DNA of 64,000 nucleotides. It comes from JBEKUY01 sp049514555. GTDB taxonomy: Bacteria; Acidobacteriota; Terriglobia; Acidiferrales; UBA7541. Location: NCBI GenBank assembly GCA_049514555.1, contig JBEKUY010000001.1:186001-250000 (forward strand), written 5' to 3'. The notes under the pieces are model-generated. The model saw only the letters and a list, made by a program, of their open reading frames with translations, did no database searches and was not told the DNA's origin. Positions 8,018 to 16,422 of the stretch are shown here, piece after piece. Position 1 is the first letter of the stretch. Every line of letters starts with the position of its first letter. The translations under genes were made by a program, and so were the position numbers.

Positions 8018-10705
8018 TCATGAGAGTTGCTTCTTCAGCTCGGCGAGAAGATTGAGCGCTTCGAGCGGCTTGAGATTGTCAAGGTCGGCCCCGCGCAGGG
8101 CGTCGATGACGGCGCGGTCGAGCGGCGTGAAGAGGACTTGCTGCTCGCCGTTGGCCAAGGAGGCGCTTGCGCCCGGAGAGAGGGTCTCGGTGAGCTGGTG
8201 CTCGCTCTGCTCGTGCTTGCGGAGGACTTCGCGAGCGCGCTCGATGACGCTGCGGGGCAACCCAGCGAGGCGCGCGACTTCGATGCCGTAGCTCTTGTCG
8301 GCGGCCCCGGGTTCGACGTGGCGCAGGAAGACAATTTCGGTGGGGGTCTCGCGAACGGAGACGTGGATGTTCTTTACGCCGGGAAGAAGGTCGGCGAGTT
8401 CGGTGAGCTCATGGTAGTGGGTGGCGAAGAGGGTGCGGGCGCGCGTGTGCTTCTGGAGATGCTCGACGACGGCCCAGGCGATGGACAAGCCGTCGAACGT
8501 GGCGGTGCCGCGGCCGACTTCATCGAGAAGCACGAGGCTCAAGGGCGTGGCGGACGTGAGGATCACGGCGACTTCGCTCATCTCGACCAAAAAGGTGGAG
8601 CGGCCGCGGGCGAGATTGTCGGAGGCCCCAATGCGCGTGAAGATGCGGTCGGTGATGGGAAGTCTGGCCTGGCGCGCGGGAACGAACGAGCCCATCTGCG
8701 CCATCAGGACGATCAGGGCGGCCTGGCGGAGATAAGTGGACTTGCCACCCATGTTGGGCCCGGTCACCAAGAGTATCTGCTGCGAAGCGGGATCGAAGCA
8801 CAGATCGTTGGGGATAAAGCGCTCGGCGCGCTGGCCGAGAAGTAGCTCGATGACCGGATGGCGGCCTGCAACGATCAGGAGTTCGCCGAGGTCATTGAAT
8901 TCGGGGCGGACGTAATCGCGAGCGGCGGCCAGGTGCGCGAGATTGGCGAGAACATCGAGCTGGGCAATGGCCGCGGCGGTGTGGCGCAGGCGGTGAGCCT
9001 CGGCGGCAACAGCGGCGCGGACTTCGAAGAAGAGGCGCCGCTCGATTTCGAGGATGCGCTCGTCGGCGGCGAGGATTTTACGTTCGTACTCCTTGAGCTC
9101 GGGCGCGGTGAAACGCTCGGCGTTGACCAGCGTTTGCTTGCGCTCGAAATCGGCGGGGACAAGATGCAGGTTGGGCTTGGAAATCTCGATGTAGTAGCCG
9201 AAGACCTGATTGAAACGGATCTTGAGCGAGGCTATGCCGGTGCGGCGGCGCTCGCGCTCTTCCATGGCCGCGATGATCTGCTTGCTGTGCTGGCTCAGGT
9301 CGCGGAACTCGTCGAGCTCGGCGTGGAAGCCGCGGCGGATGACGCCGGGGTCGGAAAGCTGGGCGGGCGGATCATCGGCGATGGCGCGCTCGAGGCGTTC
9401 GCGAACGTCGGCGAGGTCGTCAAGGGCGGAATGAAGCTCGGCGAGACGGGCGCTGGCGCCGGTTTCAGAGGGGCTGAGAAACTGCCGCAGGAGCGGAACG
9501 CGTGAGAGGGACTGGCGAAGGGCGACCAGCTCGCGCGGGGTGGCAATCCCCAGCGTGATCCGGCTGGTGAGCCGCTCGAGATCGAGGATGCCCTGGAGAG
9601 TCTTGCGCAGCTCTTCGCGCAGGACGGTGTGGGATTTCAGGCGCGAAACCGCGTCGAGGCGGGCCTGGATCTCTTCCGCTGTAATTTCGGGTCGAAGCAT
9701 CCAGGCGCGGAGCAGGCGCGCGCCCATGCCCGTGACCGTCTCATCGAGCGCGGCGAGAAGCGTCGTGGGAGAGCCGCGGAGAGAATCGTCGGCAAAGAGA
9801 GGGGAGACAAGCTCAAGGTTACGAATGGAGACGGGATCCAGGACGAGCGAGTCGTGTTGCTCGTAGTAACGGATGCGGTCGAGATGGTGGAGCGCTTGCC
9901 GAGCAGCGGCGTCGTCACTCTTGGCGGAAGTTTCGCGAAGGTAATGGATAATAGCGGCGCCCGCTGCAATCGCCTGCGGATGGCCTTCGAGGCCGAAACC
10001 GGTGAGCTCCGCGACGGAGAACTGCTCGCGGAGGATCCGCTCCGCGTAGTCGTGCTGAAAGACCCAGTCGTCCAGCCGGGTCTCGACGCAGCCAAATCCG
10101 CCGGGACCGCCCAGGCCGCCGGCATCGGCCGGGGCAGAGGCGGTGAAGAGATCTTTCTGGCGGGGCAAGAGGATTTCCCGTGGACGGAGGAGCTGCAACT
10201 CGTCGCGCAGGGCTTCCAAAGCTTGCGGGCCGGAGAACTCAGTGGCTTGGAATTCGCCGGTGGAGATATCTGCCGAGGCGAGTCCGATGGGAGAGCCGGA
10301 GGGGTGGATGGCCAGAGAGGCGAGGAAGTTGTTCTCCTTGATGTCCAGGAGATTGATGTCGGTGGCGGTGCCGGGAGTGATCACGCGGACGACTTCGCGG
10401 CGAACGAGTTTCTTGCCCGGTCCGGGCAGCTCCATCTGATCGCAGATGGCCACCTTAAAGCCGGCGCGGATGAGACGGGCGATGTAATTGTCGGCGGCGT
10501 GGAAAGGGACGCCGCACATCGGGATGGGCTGTCCGCGCTCGCGATTGCGCGAAGTCAGGGTGATCTGCAATTCGCGCGAGGCGACGTGCGCATCCTCGTA
10601 GAAGAGCTCGTAAAAATCGCCGAGGCGGAACAGGAGCAGGGCTTGCGGATAGCGCGACTTGATCGCGTGATACTGCCGCATCAGAGGTGTGGCCGGTTCG
10701 ATCAT
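8018..10705 (-). CDS. mutS: DNA mismatch repair protein MutS
   Basis: An 895-residue mismatch-recognition ATPase. The mismatch-reading element GDFYELF is at residues 29-35 (Phe31, Glu33). Walker A GPNMGGKST lies near 645-653, followed by the Walker B and signature region LLDEVGRGTATFDGLSIAWA near 722-741. After FATHYHEL and the HTH-like C-terminal domain come IEVARLAGLPRSVIERA and a short tail. Length and domain order match the MutS1 family. It is the first gene of mutS-anmK-SBP, with no obvious functional link to the cell-wall genes behind it. No MutL is present in the window. Confidence 0.97.
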   Translation of the reverse strand: MIEPATPLMRQYHAIKSRYPQALLLFRLGDFYELFYEDAHVASRELQITLTSRNRERGQPIPMCGVPFHAADNYIARLIRAGFKVAICDQMELPGPGKKLVRREVVRVITPGTATDINLLDIKENNFLASLAIHPSGSPIGLASADISTGEFQATEFSGPQALEALRDELQLLRPREILLPRQKDLFTASAPADAGGLGGPGGFGCVETRLDDWVFQHDYAERILREQFSVAELTGFGLEGHPQAIAAGAAIIHYLRETSAKSDDAAARQALHHLDRIRYYEQHDSLVLDPVSIRNLELVSPLFADDSLRGSPTTLLAALDETVTGMGARLLRAWMLRPEITAEEIQARLDAVSRLKSHTVLREELRKTLQGILDLERLTSRITLGIATPRELVALRQSLSRVPLLRQFLSPSETGASARLAELHSALDDLADVRERLERAIADDPPAQLSDPGVIRRGFHAELDEFRDLSQHSKQIIAAMEERERRRTGIASLKIRFNQVFGYYIEISKPNLHLVPADFERKQTLVNAERFTAPELKEYERKILAADERILEIERRLFFEVRAAVAAEAHRLRHTAAAIAQLDVLANLAHLAAARDYVRPEFNDLGELLIVAGRHPVIELLLGQRAERFIPNDLCFDPASQQILLVTGPNMGGKSTYLRQAALIVLMAQMGSFVPARQARLPITDRIFTRIGASDNLARGRSTFLVEMSEVAVILTSATPLSLVLLDEVGRGTATFDGLSIAWAVVEHLQKHTRARTLFATHYHELTELADLLPGVKNIHVSVRETPTEIVFLRHVEPGAADKSYGIEVARLAGLPRSVIERAREVLRKHEQSEHQLTETLSPGASASLANGEQQVLFTPLDRAVIDALRGADLDNLKPLEALNLLAELKKQLS

Positions 10706-10788
10706 GCGTGGAGCCCGGTCGATGCCTTCGTCGACGATACCCAGTTGCCACAGAATGGACGAAGAGTCAAAGGCGAATCCGCGTGGGC

Positions 10789-10794
10789 TATACT
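10789..10794 (+). promoter_or_regulatory. Possible -10 element (TATACT) before the CYTH gene
   Basis: TATACT lies 59 bases upstream of the CYTH-domain ATG, in the divergent spacer after mutS. A weak -35 candidate, GTCAAA, stands 17 bp further upstream. Only the -10 resembles consensus closely. Confidence 0.35.
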
Positions 10795-10853
10795 AACGAA
10801 AGTTGCCGCGGCGAGCCAGAAGCGTCGAAGGAAGCGCCCGAGACCGAGGAAAC

Positions 10854-11546
10854 ATGGCCGAAGAGACGGAAATCAAGTGCAGGATTGAAGACGCCGGAGC
10901 GTTCCGCAAGGCGCTCAAGCGGATCGGCGCGAGAACGGTGACGCGCGCGGCGGGCGGGAAGGCGGTCAGAGCGAGGGGAGCGGCGCGGGTGCATGAAATG
11001 AACGATCTCTTCGATACGCCGCAAGGAGGCTTCGCGAAACATGGACAGTTGGTGCGCGTGAGGGTGGAGAACGCGGAAAAGGGAAGGGGGAAAGGCGCGG
11101 GGCGGGAGCGCGTCGTGCTGACCTACAAAGGGCCGGCGATGCCGCAGGGCGCCGAAGAGGGTGACGCAAGGAAACGGCTGGTACCTGCGGGGCGGCACAA
11201 GGTAAGGGAGGAGATCGAGGTGGAAGTTGCGAATGCGTGGCTAGTGACACAGATCCTGGAGGGTATGGGCCTGCGTCGGTGGTTTCGCTACGAGAAGTAC
11301 AGGACGACGTACCGGCTGCCGGGTAGCCAAAGGTGGGCGAAGGGCCTGCTCATCGAACTGGACGAGACGCCTGCGGGCAACTACGTCGAGCTGGAAGGCC
11401 CGGCAGAAGCAATTGACCGAGCCGCCGCCATGCTGGGATTCAAACCTCAGGAATACATCACCAAGAGTTATCTCCAGCTCTATCTCGAGGACTGCCGACG
11501 GCGCGGGATCGCGCCCGGGAATATGCTATTTGAGTCAAAAAGCTAA
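10854..11546 (+). CDS. CYTH-domain protein (class IV adenylate cyclase / thiamine-triphosphatase family)
   Basis: A 230-residue triphosphate tunnel metalloenzyme. The signature ExExK is present as ETEIKCR at residues 4-10. Further charged tunnel strands follow: NDLFDTP, VRVRVENAEKG, VLTYKGP, REEIEVEV, RYEKYRTTY, LLIELDETPAGNYVELEG and ITKSYLQLYLED. CYTH proteins act on triphosphate-containing substrates as adenylate cyclases, thiamine triphosphatases or inorganic triphosphatases, and sequence alone does not say which. The ATG at 10854 (MAEETEIKCR) is preferred over an upstream in-frame start because it places the motif at the N-terminus. The segment AEKGRGKGAGRERV is an Arg/Lys-rich loop. Confidence 0.8.
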   Translation: MAEETEIKCRIEDAGAFRKALKRIGARTVTRAAGGKAVRARGAARVHEMNDLFDTPQGGFAKHGQLVRVRVENAEKGRGKGAGRERVVLTYKGPAMPQGAEEGDARKRLVPAGRHKVREEIEVEVANAWLVTQILEGMGLRRWFRYEKYRTTYRLPGSQRWAKGLLIELDETPAGNYVELEGPAEAIDRAAAMLGFKPQEYITKSYLQLYLEDCRRRGIAPGNMLFESKS

Positions 11547-11574
11547 AAAAGTTTGCCGAATTGCCACTCTTTCC

Positions 11575-11603
11575 TTGACAAGGAATTGCACTGCCATTAC
11601 TAC
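11575..11603 (+). promoter_or_regulatory. Promoter for the Mg-transport leader (perfect -35 TTGACA)
   Basis: TTGACA (11575-11580) matches the sigma70 -35 consensus exactly. With a 17-bp spacer the -10 would be TACTAC (11598-11603), a weak match; TACATA three bases on is an alternative. Transcription would begin near 11610, just before the long-range helix of the leader. It lies 29 bp after the CYTH stop codon. Confidence 0.55.
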
Positions 11604-11628
11604 ATAGAATCGAGGCGTAATTCGCTCC

Positions 11629-11778
11629 ATGGGTGAGTTGAAGGATCACGACCCCGGCCCCAGTCGCCGGCGAAACCCGCAGGGTACAGTGCAGGCGGAC
11701 CGGCAAACGAGAAATGCGGCGGCTGGGCGGGCCCTTCGAGCACAAATCGGGGGGCATGGAGTGGATTCTCCAGGCTAG
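11629..11778 (+). CDS. Leader ORF (49 aa) in the Mg-transport 5' leader, MgtL-like start
   Basis: An ATG at 11629 opens a 49-codon frame ending at TAG 11776-11778, 27 nt before the terminator hairpin. The peptide starts MGELKDHDPGPSRRRNPQG, an N-terminus of acidic residues alternating with prolines and then three arginines. From memory, enterobacterial MgtL leader peptides contain the comparable run DPTPLPRRR, which destabilises ribosomes at low Mg2+. The start codon sits inside the 5' strand of the 13-bp helix, so folding and translation would be mutually exclusive. The only Shine-Dalgarno candidate is GAGG about 13 bases upstream, which is weak. Expression is unproven. Confidence 0.45.
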   Translation: MGELKDHDPGPSRRRNPQGTVQADRQTRNAAAGRALRAQIGGHGVDSPG

Positions 11779-11805
11779 AGGTAACTCCAGGTTTGTTAAG
11801 AGTTT

Positions 11806-11846
11806 ACCCGCGGCCGGCACCTCTCCGGCTCGCGGGTTCTTTTTTT
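11806..11846 (+). terminator. Intrinsic terminator inside the leader, upstream of the MgtE-like gene
   Basis: ACCCGCGGCCGG (11806-11817), loop CACCTCT, then CCGGCTCGCGGGT (11825-11837) with one bulged T, gives a 12-bp GC-rich stem. It is followed at once by TCTTTTTTT. The spacing to the next start (GTG 11918) means it sits in the 5' leader rather than behind a gene, as expected of an attenuator. It could also end read-through from the CYTH gene. Confidence 0.8.
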
Positions 11847-11917
11847 GACTGAAAGACGGCTGGCCTTCACCCATGAGCTGTGGGTCCTATGGCCGTGGGA
11901 GGGAAGGGAGAATAGTT

Positions 11918-13156
11918 GTGCTTCACGCGACGGAACTGATGGGCGCGGAGACCTACGACGTGCAGGGGAACTTCGTCGGGCGGGTCCGCGAAATCTTCAT
12001 CGAACCCGCTGTGCAGCCGAATCGCGTAGCGCATTACCTGCTGTCGCGGGGACGGTTCCAGCCCCTGGTGGCGAGCCACGATCAAGTCGCCTCCCTGGCG
12101 CCGGGCACGATGCGTTTGAATTGCAACGAGCGGGCTCTGGACCTCTACGAACCCAACGAAGCCTGGCTGGCAGTGCGCAAGGACCTGCTCGACCAGCAGA
12201 TTATCGACACCAGCGGCCGAAAAGTCGTACGCGTGAATGACGTGGACCTCACGGAACAGCGGACAAACGGGAACGTGGAGCTACGGGTGACGCATGTGGA
12301 CGTGGGACTGGCCGGCGCGGTGCGGCGGTTGCTGCAGGGAGTAGCCTCGCCGGGACTGATCCGGAGAATACAGGGCAAGCTGCCGCCGCGGGTGATTCGG
12401 TGGGAGTTCGTCAACCTGATCGAGCAGGACCCCTTGCGACGGGTCAAGCTGCGCATCACCCATGAAAAGCTCGAAGACCTGCACCCGGCGGACCTCGCGG
12501 ACATCATGGAAGATATCTCCGCAACTGAGCGGCAATCGATCATTGCCTCGCTGGAGGAGGAGACCGCCGCTGAAGTGCTGGCAGAACTGGACAAGCGGCT
12601 GACCACACAAATCGTGGAGAAGCTCGATCCGGAGAAGGCGGCCGACATTCTGGAGGAAATGGCCCCGGACGCGGCCGCCGATTTATTGGGAGATCTGCCG
12701 AGCAAGACGTCCGAGGGGCTCCTCGAAGAAATGCCGGGGCGTGAAGCGGACGAAATGCGCGAACTGCTGCAATTCGATCCTTCCACGGCAGGCGGGATGA
12801 TGAACTCGGATTTCGTCTCCGTTGGGGAAGGGTCCACGCGCGAGGACGTGCTCGGCTGGATGCGCGAGCAGGATCTAAAGGTGGATCAGTTGGACACGAT
12901 CGTGCTCCTGAACGGCGGGGGTGAGTTCTCCGGGGTGGCGCCCATCGGGCGGCTGCTGCTGGCGGCGCCGGAGCAGGTGATGTCCGAATTGAAGCTGGAA
13001 CCGTTGCTGAGCGTGAAGCCGGATGCGGATGATAAGGAGGTCTTCGAGCTGTTCGACAAGTACAACCTGCGGATGCTCACAGTGGTGGACGAAATGAATC
13101 GCCCGGCAGGAACCATCACGGTGGACGACGTGGTCTCGCGGCTGATGAAGAAGTAG
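11918..13156 (+). CDS. Soluble MgtE-like Mg sensor: PRC-barrel, MgtE N-domain and CBS pair, no membrane domain
   Basis: A 412-residue cytosolic protein. The first ~170 residues hold PRC-barrel-like segments (AETYDVQGNFVGRVREI and DTSGRKVVRVNDVDL). From about 188 comes the MgtE intracellular N-domain with LHPADLADIMEDI and repeated superhelix motifs, ending at FDPSTAGGMMNSDFV near 285-299. A CBS pair runs to the C-terminus. In MgtE channels this N-CBS unit is the cytosolic Mg2+ sensor that gates the pore. Here the five-helix pore domain is missing, and an NRAMP transporter gene follows 21 bp later. GTG at 11918 is preferred because GGGAAGGGAG lies just upstream; an ATG at 11873 is the alternative. 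Likely role: Mg-dependent regulatory partner of the transporter. Confidence 0.75.
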   Translation: MLHATELMGAETYDVQGNFVGRVREIFIEPAVQPNRVAHYLLSRGRFQPLVASHDQVASLAPGTMRLNCNERALDLYEPNEAWLAVRKDLLDQQIIDTSGRKVVRVNDVDLTEQRTNGNVELRVTHVDVGLAGAVRRLLQGVASPGLIRRIQGKLPPRVIRWEFVNLIEQDPLRRVKLRITHEKLEDLHPADLADIMEDISATERQSIIASLEEETAAEVLAELDKRLTTQIVEKLDPEKAADILEEMAPDAAADLLGDLPSKTSEGLLEEMPGREADEMRELLQFDPSTAGGMMNSDFVSVGEGSTREDVLGWMREQDLKVDQLDTIVLLNGGGEFSGVAPIGRLLLAAPEQVMSELKLEPLLSVKPDADDKEVFELFDKYNLRMLTVVDEMNRPAGTITVDDVVSRLMKK

Positions 13157-13177
13157 AGAAAGCGGCAAGGTCAAAGG

Positions 13178-14509
13178 ATGAATTGGGAAGCCATCTCGTC
13201 GAAGGTGGAAGGCTGGCGCACGCGCGGCGCGGACTTCCAGAGGCGCGGACGGAACATGCGCCGGCGCCTCGCTCTGTTCCTTGCGGTGGTCGGGCCGGGC
13301 CTGATCGTCTCGAACGTGGACAATGATGCAGGCGGGATCTCGACGTACTCGCAGGCGGGGGCCCAGTACGGATACATGCTGTTGTGGTCGCTGATCCCGA
13401 TGACCATCGCCCTGTACGTGACCGAAGAGATGTGCGCGCGCATGGGGGTGATGACGGGGAAGGGGTTATCCGATCTGATCCGCGAGGAGTTCGGATTCCG
13501 GCCCACGTTCTTCGTGATGTTCACCGGGTTTTTCGTTGATCTGTTCAACGTAGTGGCGGAGTTTGCAGGCGTGGCCGCGGCGATGGCGATCTTCGGTGTG
13601 AGCAAGTATGTCTCCGTACCGGTTGCTGCGATTGTCGTCTGGGTGCTGGTGCTTCGAGGAACCTACCGGCAAGTGGAGAAGATCTTTCTGGTAGCTTGCG
13701 GTTTCTATCTCGCGTATCTGTTCTCCGCAGTCTTGGCCAAGCCTGATTGGCTTCTTGCGGCGCGCCACGTCGTGATTCCTCATTTTAGCTTTCAGTCCGG
13801 CTACCTGCTCATGCTGACGGCGCTGGTGGGAACCACGATTGCTCCGTGGCAATTCTTTTATCTCCAGGCGAGCATCGTAGAAAAGCGCGTGGGACCAAGA
13901 CAGTACCCGCAAGCACGGGCCGACGTGCTGGTGGGCAGTATCAGTTGCATGGTGATCGTGTTCTTTATCATTGTGGCCACCGCCGCAACACTCTATGTCT
14001 CCGGAATGCGAAACATCACGGATGCCGCCGAGGCCGCCAAGGCCCTCGTGCCATTGGCAGGCCGCTGGGCGGGTCTGCTGTTCGCGTTTGGATTGCTGAA
14101 CGCATCCTTGTTTGCCGCAAGCATTCTGCCGCTTTCTACTGCCCACGTGATTTGCGAAGGCATGGGGTTCGAAGCGGGGATCGACCGCAAATTCAAAGAA
14201 GCGCCGATCTTCTACTGGCTTTATACGGTGTTGATTGTCGTCGGAGCAGGAATCATCCTCATACCCAGAGCCCCCTTGTGGAAAATATTGATTCTGTCGC
14301 AGGTTGGGAACGGCATCTGGCTGCCCGTCGTCGTAATCTTCATTCTGTTGCTGGTGAACCGACGAGACCTAATGGGCGAGCACGTGAACACGCTGACTTT
14401 CAACGTCATTGCCTGGGTCACGGCAATCGCCATGATCGCTCTCACGCTGGTCTTGACTTACACGGCCATCTTCCAGAGCAGCGCAGCCGGCGGGCCCGCA
14501 CCGATGTAA
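13178..14509 (+). CDS. NRAMP-family divalent metal transporter with altered metal site (NRMT-like, probable Mg2+)
   Basis: A polytopic membrane protein of 443 residues with about 11 hydrophobic helices and the LeuT-type SLC11 pattern. Helix 1 reads GPGLIVSNVDNDAGG. Aligned with the canonical DPGN motif this is Asp50-Ala-Gly-Gly53, so the metal-binding Asp is kept but Asn is lost. Helix 6 has GTTIAPWQFFY, placing Ala222-Pro-Trp224 where MPH is usual. The conserved Met is known to favour transition metals over Mg2+/Ca2+, so its loss points to Mg2+ or another hard cation. Adjacent to the soluble MgtE-like sensor, in the same transcription unit and behind the attenuator-like leader. Mn2+ transport cannot be excluded. 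Confidence 0.8.
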   Translation: MNWEAISSKVEGWRTRGADFQRRGRNMRRRLALFLAVVGPGLIVSNVDNDAGGISTYSQAGAQYGYMLLWSLIPMTIALYVTEEMCARMGVMTGKGLSDLIREEFGFRPTFFVMFTGFFVDLFNVVAEFAGVAAAMAIFGVSKYVSVPVAAIVVWVLVLRGTYRQVEKIFLVACGFYLAYLFSAVLAKPDWLLAARHVVIPHFSFQSGYLLMLTALVGTTIAPWQFFYLQASIVEKRVGPRQYPQARADVLVGSISCMVIVFFIIVATAATLYVSGMRNITDAAEAAKALVPLAGRWAGLLFAFGLLNASLFAASILPLSTAHVICEGMGFEAGIDRKFKEAPIFYWLYTVLIVVGAGIILIPRAPLWKILILSQVGNGIWLPVVVIFILLLVNRRDLMGEHVNTLTFNVIAWVTAIAMIALTLVLTYTAIFQSSAAGGPAPM

Positions 14510-14585
14510 TACGGCGCACCAGAGCGTTGCGCACCCTGCGGGGGTGTGTTAACTTTGCGTCGTAAAGAAGGAAGTCAGGATTCAC

Positions 14586-15434
14586 GTGCCGCACATGGCG
14601 CATCCCGCACAAGTGGAAGTGAAGGCGACGGCTCCGCTGGGGGCCGTGACGGCGGAAGAAGCACGCCTGCTCAAGCAGCTCGACCGGAAACGGCTGCCAC
14701 ATCATATCGCTGTGATCATGGACGGGAACGGGCGCTGGGCAAGGCGCCGGCATTTGCCGCGCGTGGCCGGGCACCGGGCCGGTGCGAAGTCGGCGCGAAC
14801 GATCATCGAGACCTGCGCACGGCTGAAAATTCCGGCGTTGACGCTTTATGCGTTTTCCATGGAGAACTGGCGGCGGCCCAAGACAGAAGTCGACTTCCTG
14901 ATGCGGCTGCTGCGGGAATATCTCCGGCAGGAACTACCGGGCATCCATGAGAACAATATCCGCATGGTTGTGATTGGGCGGCCGGAGGAACTGCCGGCAG
15001 AGGTGCAGCACGACATCGAAGAAGCGATGCGGTTGACCGCGGGGAATACGGGAATGACGCTGGCTGTAGCGCTGAATTATGGCGGCCGCGCCGAGATTGT
15101 GGATGCGGTGAACAGAATCATGACAGAGAGGCAATCCAACGGCACGGGCGCGAAGCCGGTGGACGAACAGACGATCTCGCGGCACTTGTACACGGCGGGG
15201 CTGCCCGATCCGGACCTGATGATTCGCACGAGCGGCGAGATGCGCGTGAGCAATTTTCTGCTTTGGCAGATCGCCTATGCTGAGATCCACGTAACGGAGA
15301 CACTGTGGCCGGATTTCGACCGGGCGTGCCTCCTGGAGGCCCTGGTGGACTTCCAGAAACGCGAACGGCGGTACGGCGGACTGGGCGAGACAGAGACGGA
15401 AGTTCCGCCGGTGGCGAACGCCGCAGGCGAGTGA
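14586..15434 (+). CDS. uppS: Isoprenyl transferase (undecaprenyl diphosphate synthase)
   Basis: cis-Prenyltransferase that condenses IPP onto FPP to make undecaprenyl diphosphate, the lipid carrier for peptidoglycan and LPS; 282 residues. The catalytic motif IMDGNGRWARRR is at about 44-55 (Asp46), followed by GHRAGAKSARTIIE. FSMENWRRPKTEVDFLM, LNYGGRAEIVDA and DLMIRTSGEMRVSNFLLWQIAYAE are all typical. The start is GTG at 14586 with AGAAGGAA about 12 bases upstream; an ATG at 14595 would be too far from it. It has an N-terminal extension of about 35 residues relative to E. coli. First of the envelope/isoprenoid block. Confidence 0.95.
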   Translation: MPHMAHPAQVEVKATAPLGAVTAEEARLLKQLDRKRLPHHIAVIMDGNGRWARRRHLPRVAGHRAGAKSARTIIETCARLKIPALTLYAFSMENWRRPKTEVDFLMRLLREYLRQELPGIHENNIRMVVIGRPEELPAEVQHDIEEAMRLTAGNTGMTLAVALNYGGRAEIVDAVNRIMTERQSNGTGAKPVDEQTISRHLYTAGLPDPDLMIRTSGEMRVSNFLLWQIAYAEIHVTETLWPDFDRACLLEALVDFQKRERRYGGLGETETEVPPVANAAGE

Positions 15435-15546
15435 GCTTCCGGTCGAACCGCCGTTATTCCCCCCTATCGCGAGAACATGATAAGGTGCACGGGCTGTCCG
15501 ATGGGCGTGCGCGCTAGGGGCGCTGCCCGAATCGTGTGACTCGACA

Positions 15547-16422
15547 ATGCTGAAGCGGATTGCGACCTCTGTTGTGCTGATCCCGCTGGTCGTGGCGCTG
15601 GTCCTGTGGGGTGCGACGTGGGGGGTGACGCTAGCCGTTGGGGCCCTGACGCTCCTGGCACTGCTGGAATATTTCGCGCTGGGGGCGGAGATCGGACATC
15701 GCGTTTACCGGTTCTGGACCGGAGCGTGCGCGCTGGGGCTGGTTTACACGCAATGGCTCTGGGCGGAGATGAGGACGATTCCTCTGGGAGGGGGAGTCAC
15801 GCTGCACGGAGGGCCGTGGTCTGCAGCCCTCAGCCGGCCTCCGGCGTTACATGACATTTTCCTTCTGTTTGTCATCGGCATATCCGTGCTGGGCGTATTG
15901 ACGCGAAGGCCCCTCGTGGAGGCGTTGCCCGCGGCGGGGATCAGTACATCGGGCCTGCTGTTGGTGGCCTTGCCGCTGAGCTTTGCCATTCGGATCCACG
16001 GGGAAGGACAGTTTGGGCCGAGGCTGCTGTTGTTTGTCCTTGTGGTGATTTGGGTGGGCGACACCTTGGCGTACTTTGTTGGAAGAAGTATCGGTCGAAC
16101 GAAGCTCGCGCCTCGTTTGAGCCCGAAGAAGACATGGGAAGGGACCGGGGCGAGCCTGATCGGATCGCTCCTCGTGGGTTTCGTGTTCGCCCGGTGGATC
16201 CCGGTGCCGACGGGCCACCTACTGGGAATGGCCGTAGCCGCAAACATAGCGGGGCAATTGGGTGATGCCGCTGAGTCAGCCTACAAGCGGAGTGCCGGGG
16301 TGAAAGATTCGGGCAGCCTGCTGCCCGGCCACGGCGGCATTCTGGACCGGATTGACGGGCTGATACTCGCCATTCCAATTGTCTGGTATTACTGGCATCT
16401 GGTGCTTGCGCCTTTCGACTGA
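15547..16422 (+). CDS. cdsA: Phosphatidate cytidylyltransferase
   Basis: Integral membrane enzyme making CDP-diacylglycerol from phosphatidic acid and CTP; 291 residues with about eight hydrophobic segments starting IATSVVLIPLVVALVLWG. The C-terminal half carries the family signature: GDTLAYFVGRSIGRTKLAP, SPKKTWEGTGASLIGS, then GQLGDAAESAYKR, KDSGSLLPGHGGILDRIDGL. The order uppS-cdsA is the common bacterial arrangement. The upstream 112-bp spacer shows no clear terminator, so read-through from uppS is likely. Confidence 0.95.
   Translation: MLKRIATSVVLIPLVVALVLWGATWGVTLAVGALTLLALLEYFALGAEIGHRVYRFWTGACALGLVYTQWLWAEMRTIPLGGGVTLHGGPWSAALSRPPALHDIFLLFVIGISVLGVLTRRPLVEALPAAGISTSGLLLVALPLSFAIRIHGEGQFGPRLLLFVLVVIWVGDTLAYFVGRSIGRTKLAPRLSPKKTWEGTGASLIGSLLVGFVFARWIPVPTGHLLGMAVAANIAGQLGDAAESAYKRSAGVKDSGSLLPGHGGILDRIDGLILAIPIVWYYWHLVLAPFD

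Larger units (their letters stand above)
11610..11847 (+). ncRNA. Structured 5' leader / attenuator candidate upstream of Mg-transport genes
   Basis: The 371-bp interval between the CYTH gene and the MgtE-like gene is not empty. A 13-bp helix can form between 11619-11631 (AATTCGCTCCATG) and 11755-11767 (CATGGAGTGGATT), with two G-U pairs, closing a 123-nt domain. Inside it, GCCGG (11666-11670) pairs with CCGGC (11700-11704), and CCGC (11677-11680) with GCGG (11695-11698). The 3' strand of the long helix can instead form a local hairpin TGGAG-6 nt-CTCCA (11757-11772). An intrinsic terminator follows. I do not recognise a complete M-box or other known riboswitch. The layout of promoter, closed domain, alternative pairing and terminator is that of a transcription attenuator. 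Confidence 0.5.

Noticed and set aside
11610..11800. M-box (ykoK) Mg2+ riboswitch in the leader
   Set aside because: GGTGAG and TACAGTGC resemble short M-box segments, but they are only about 50 nt apart, and the remaining conserved core and helix order are not found. The leader is therefore called unclassified.
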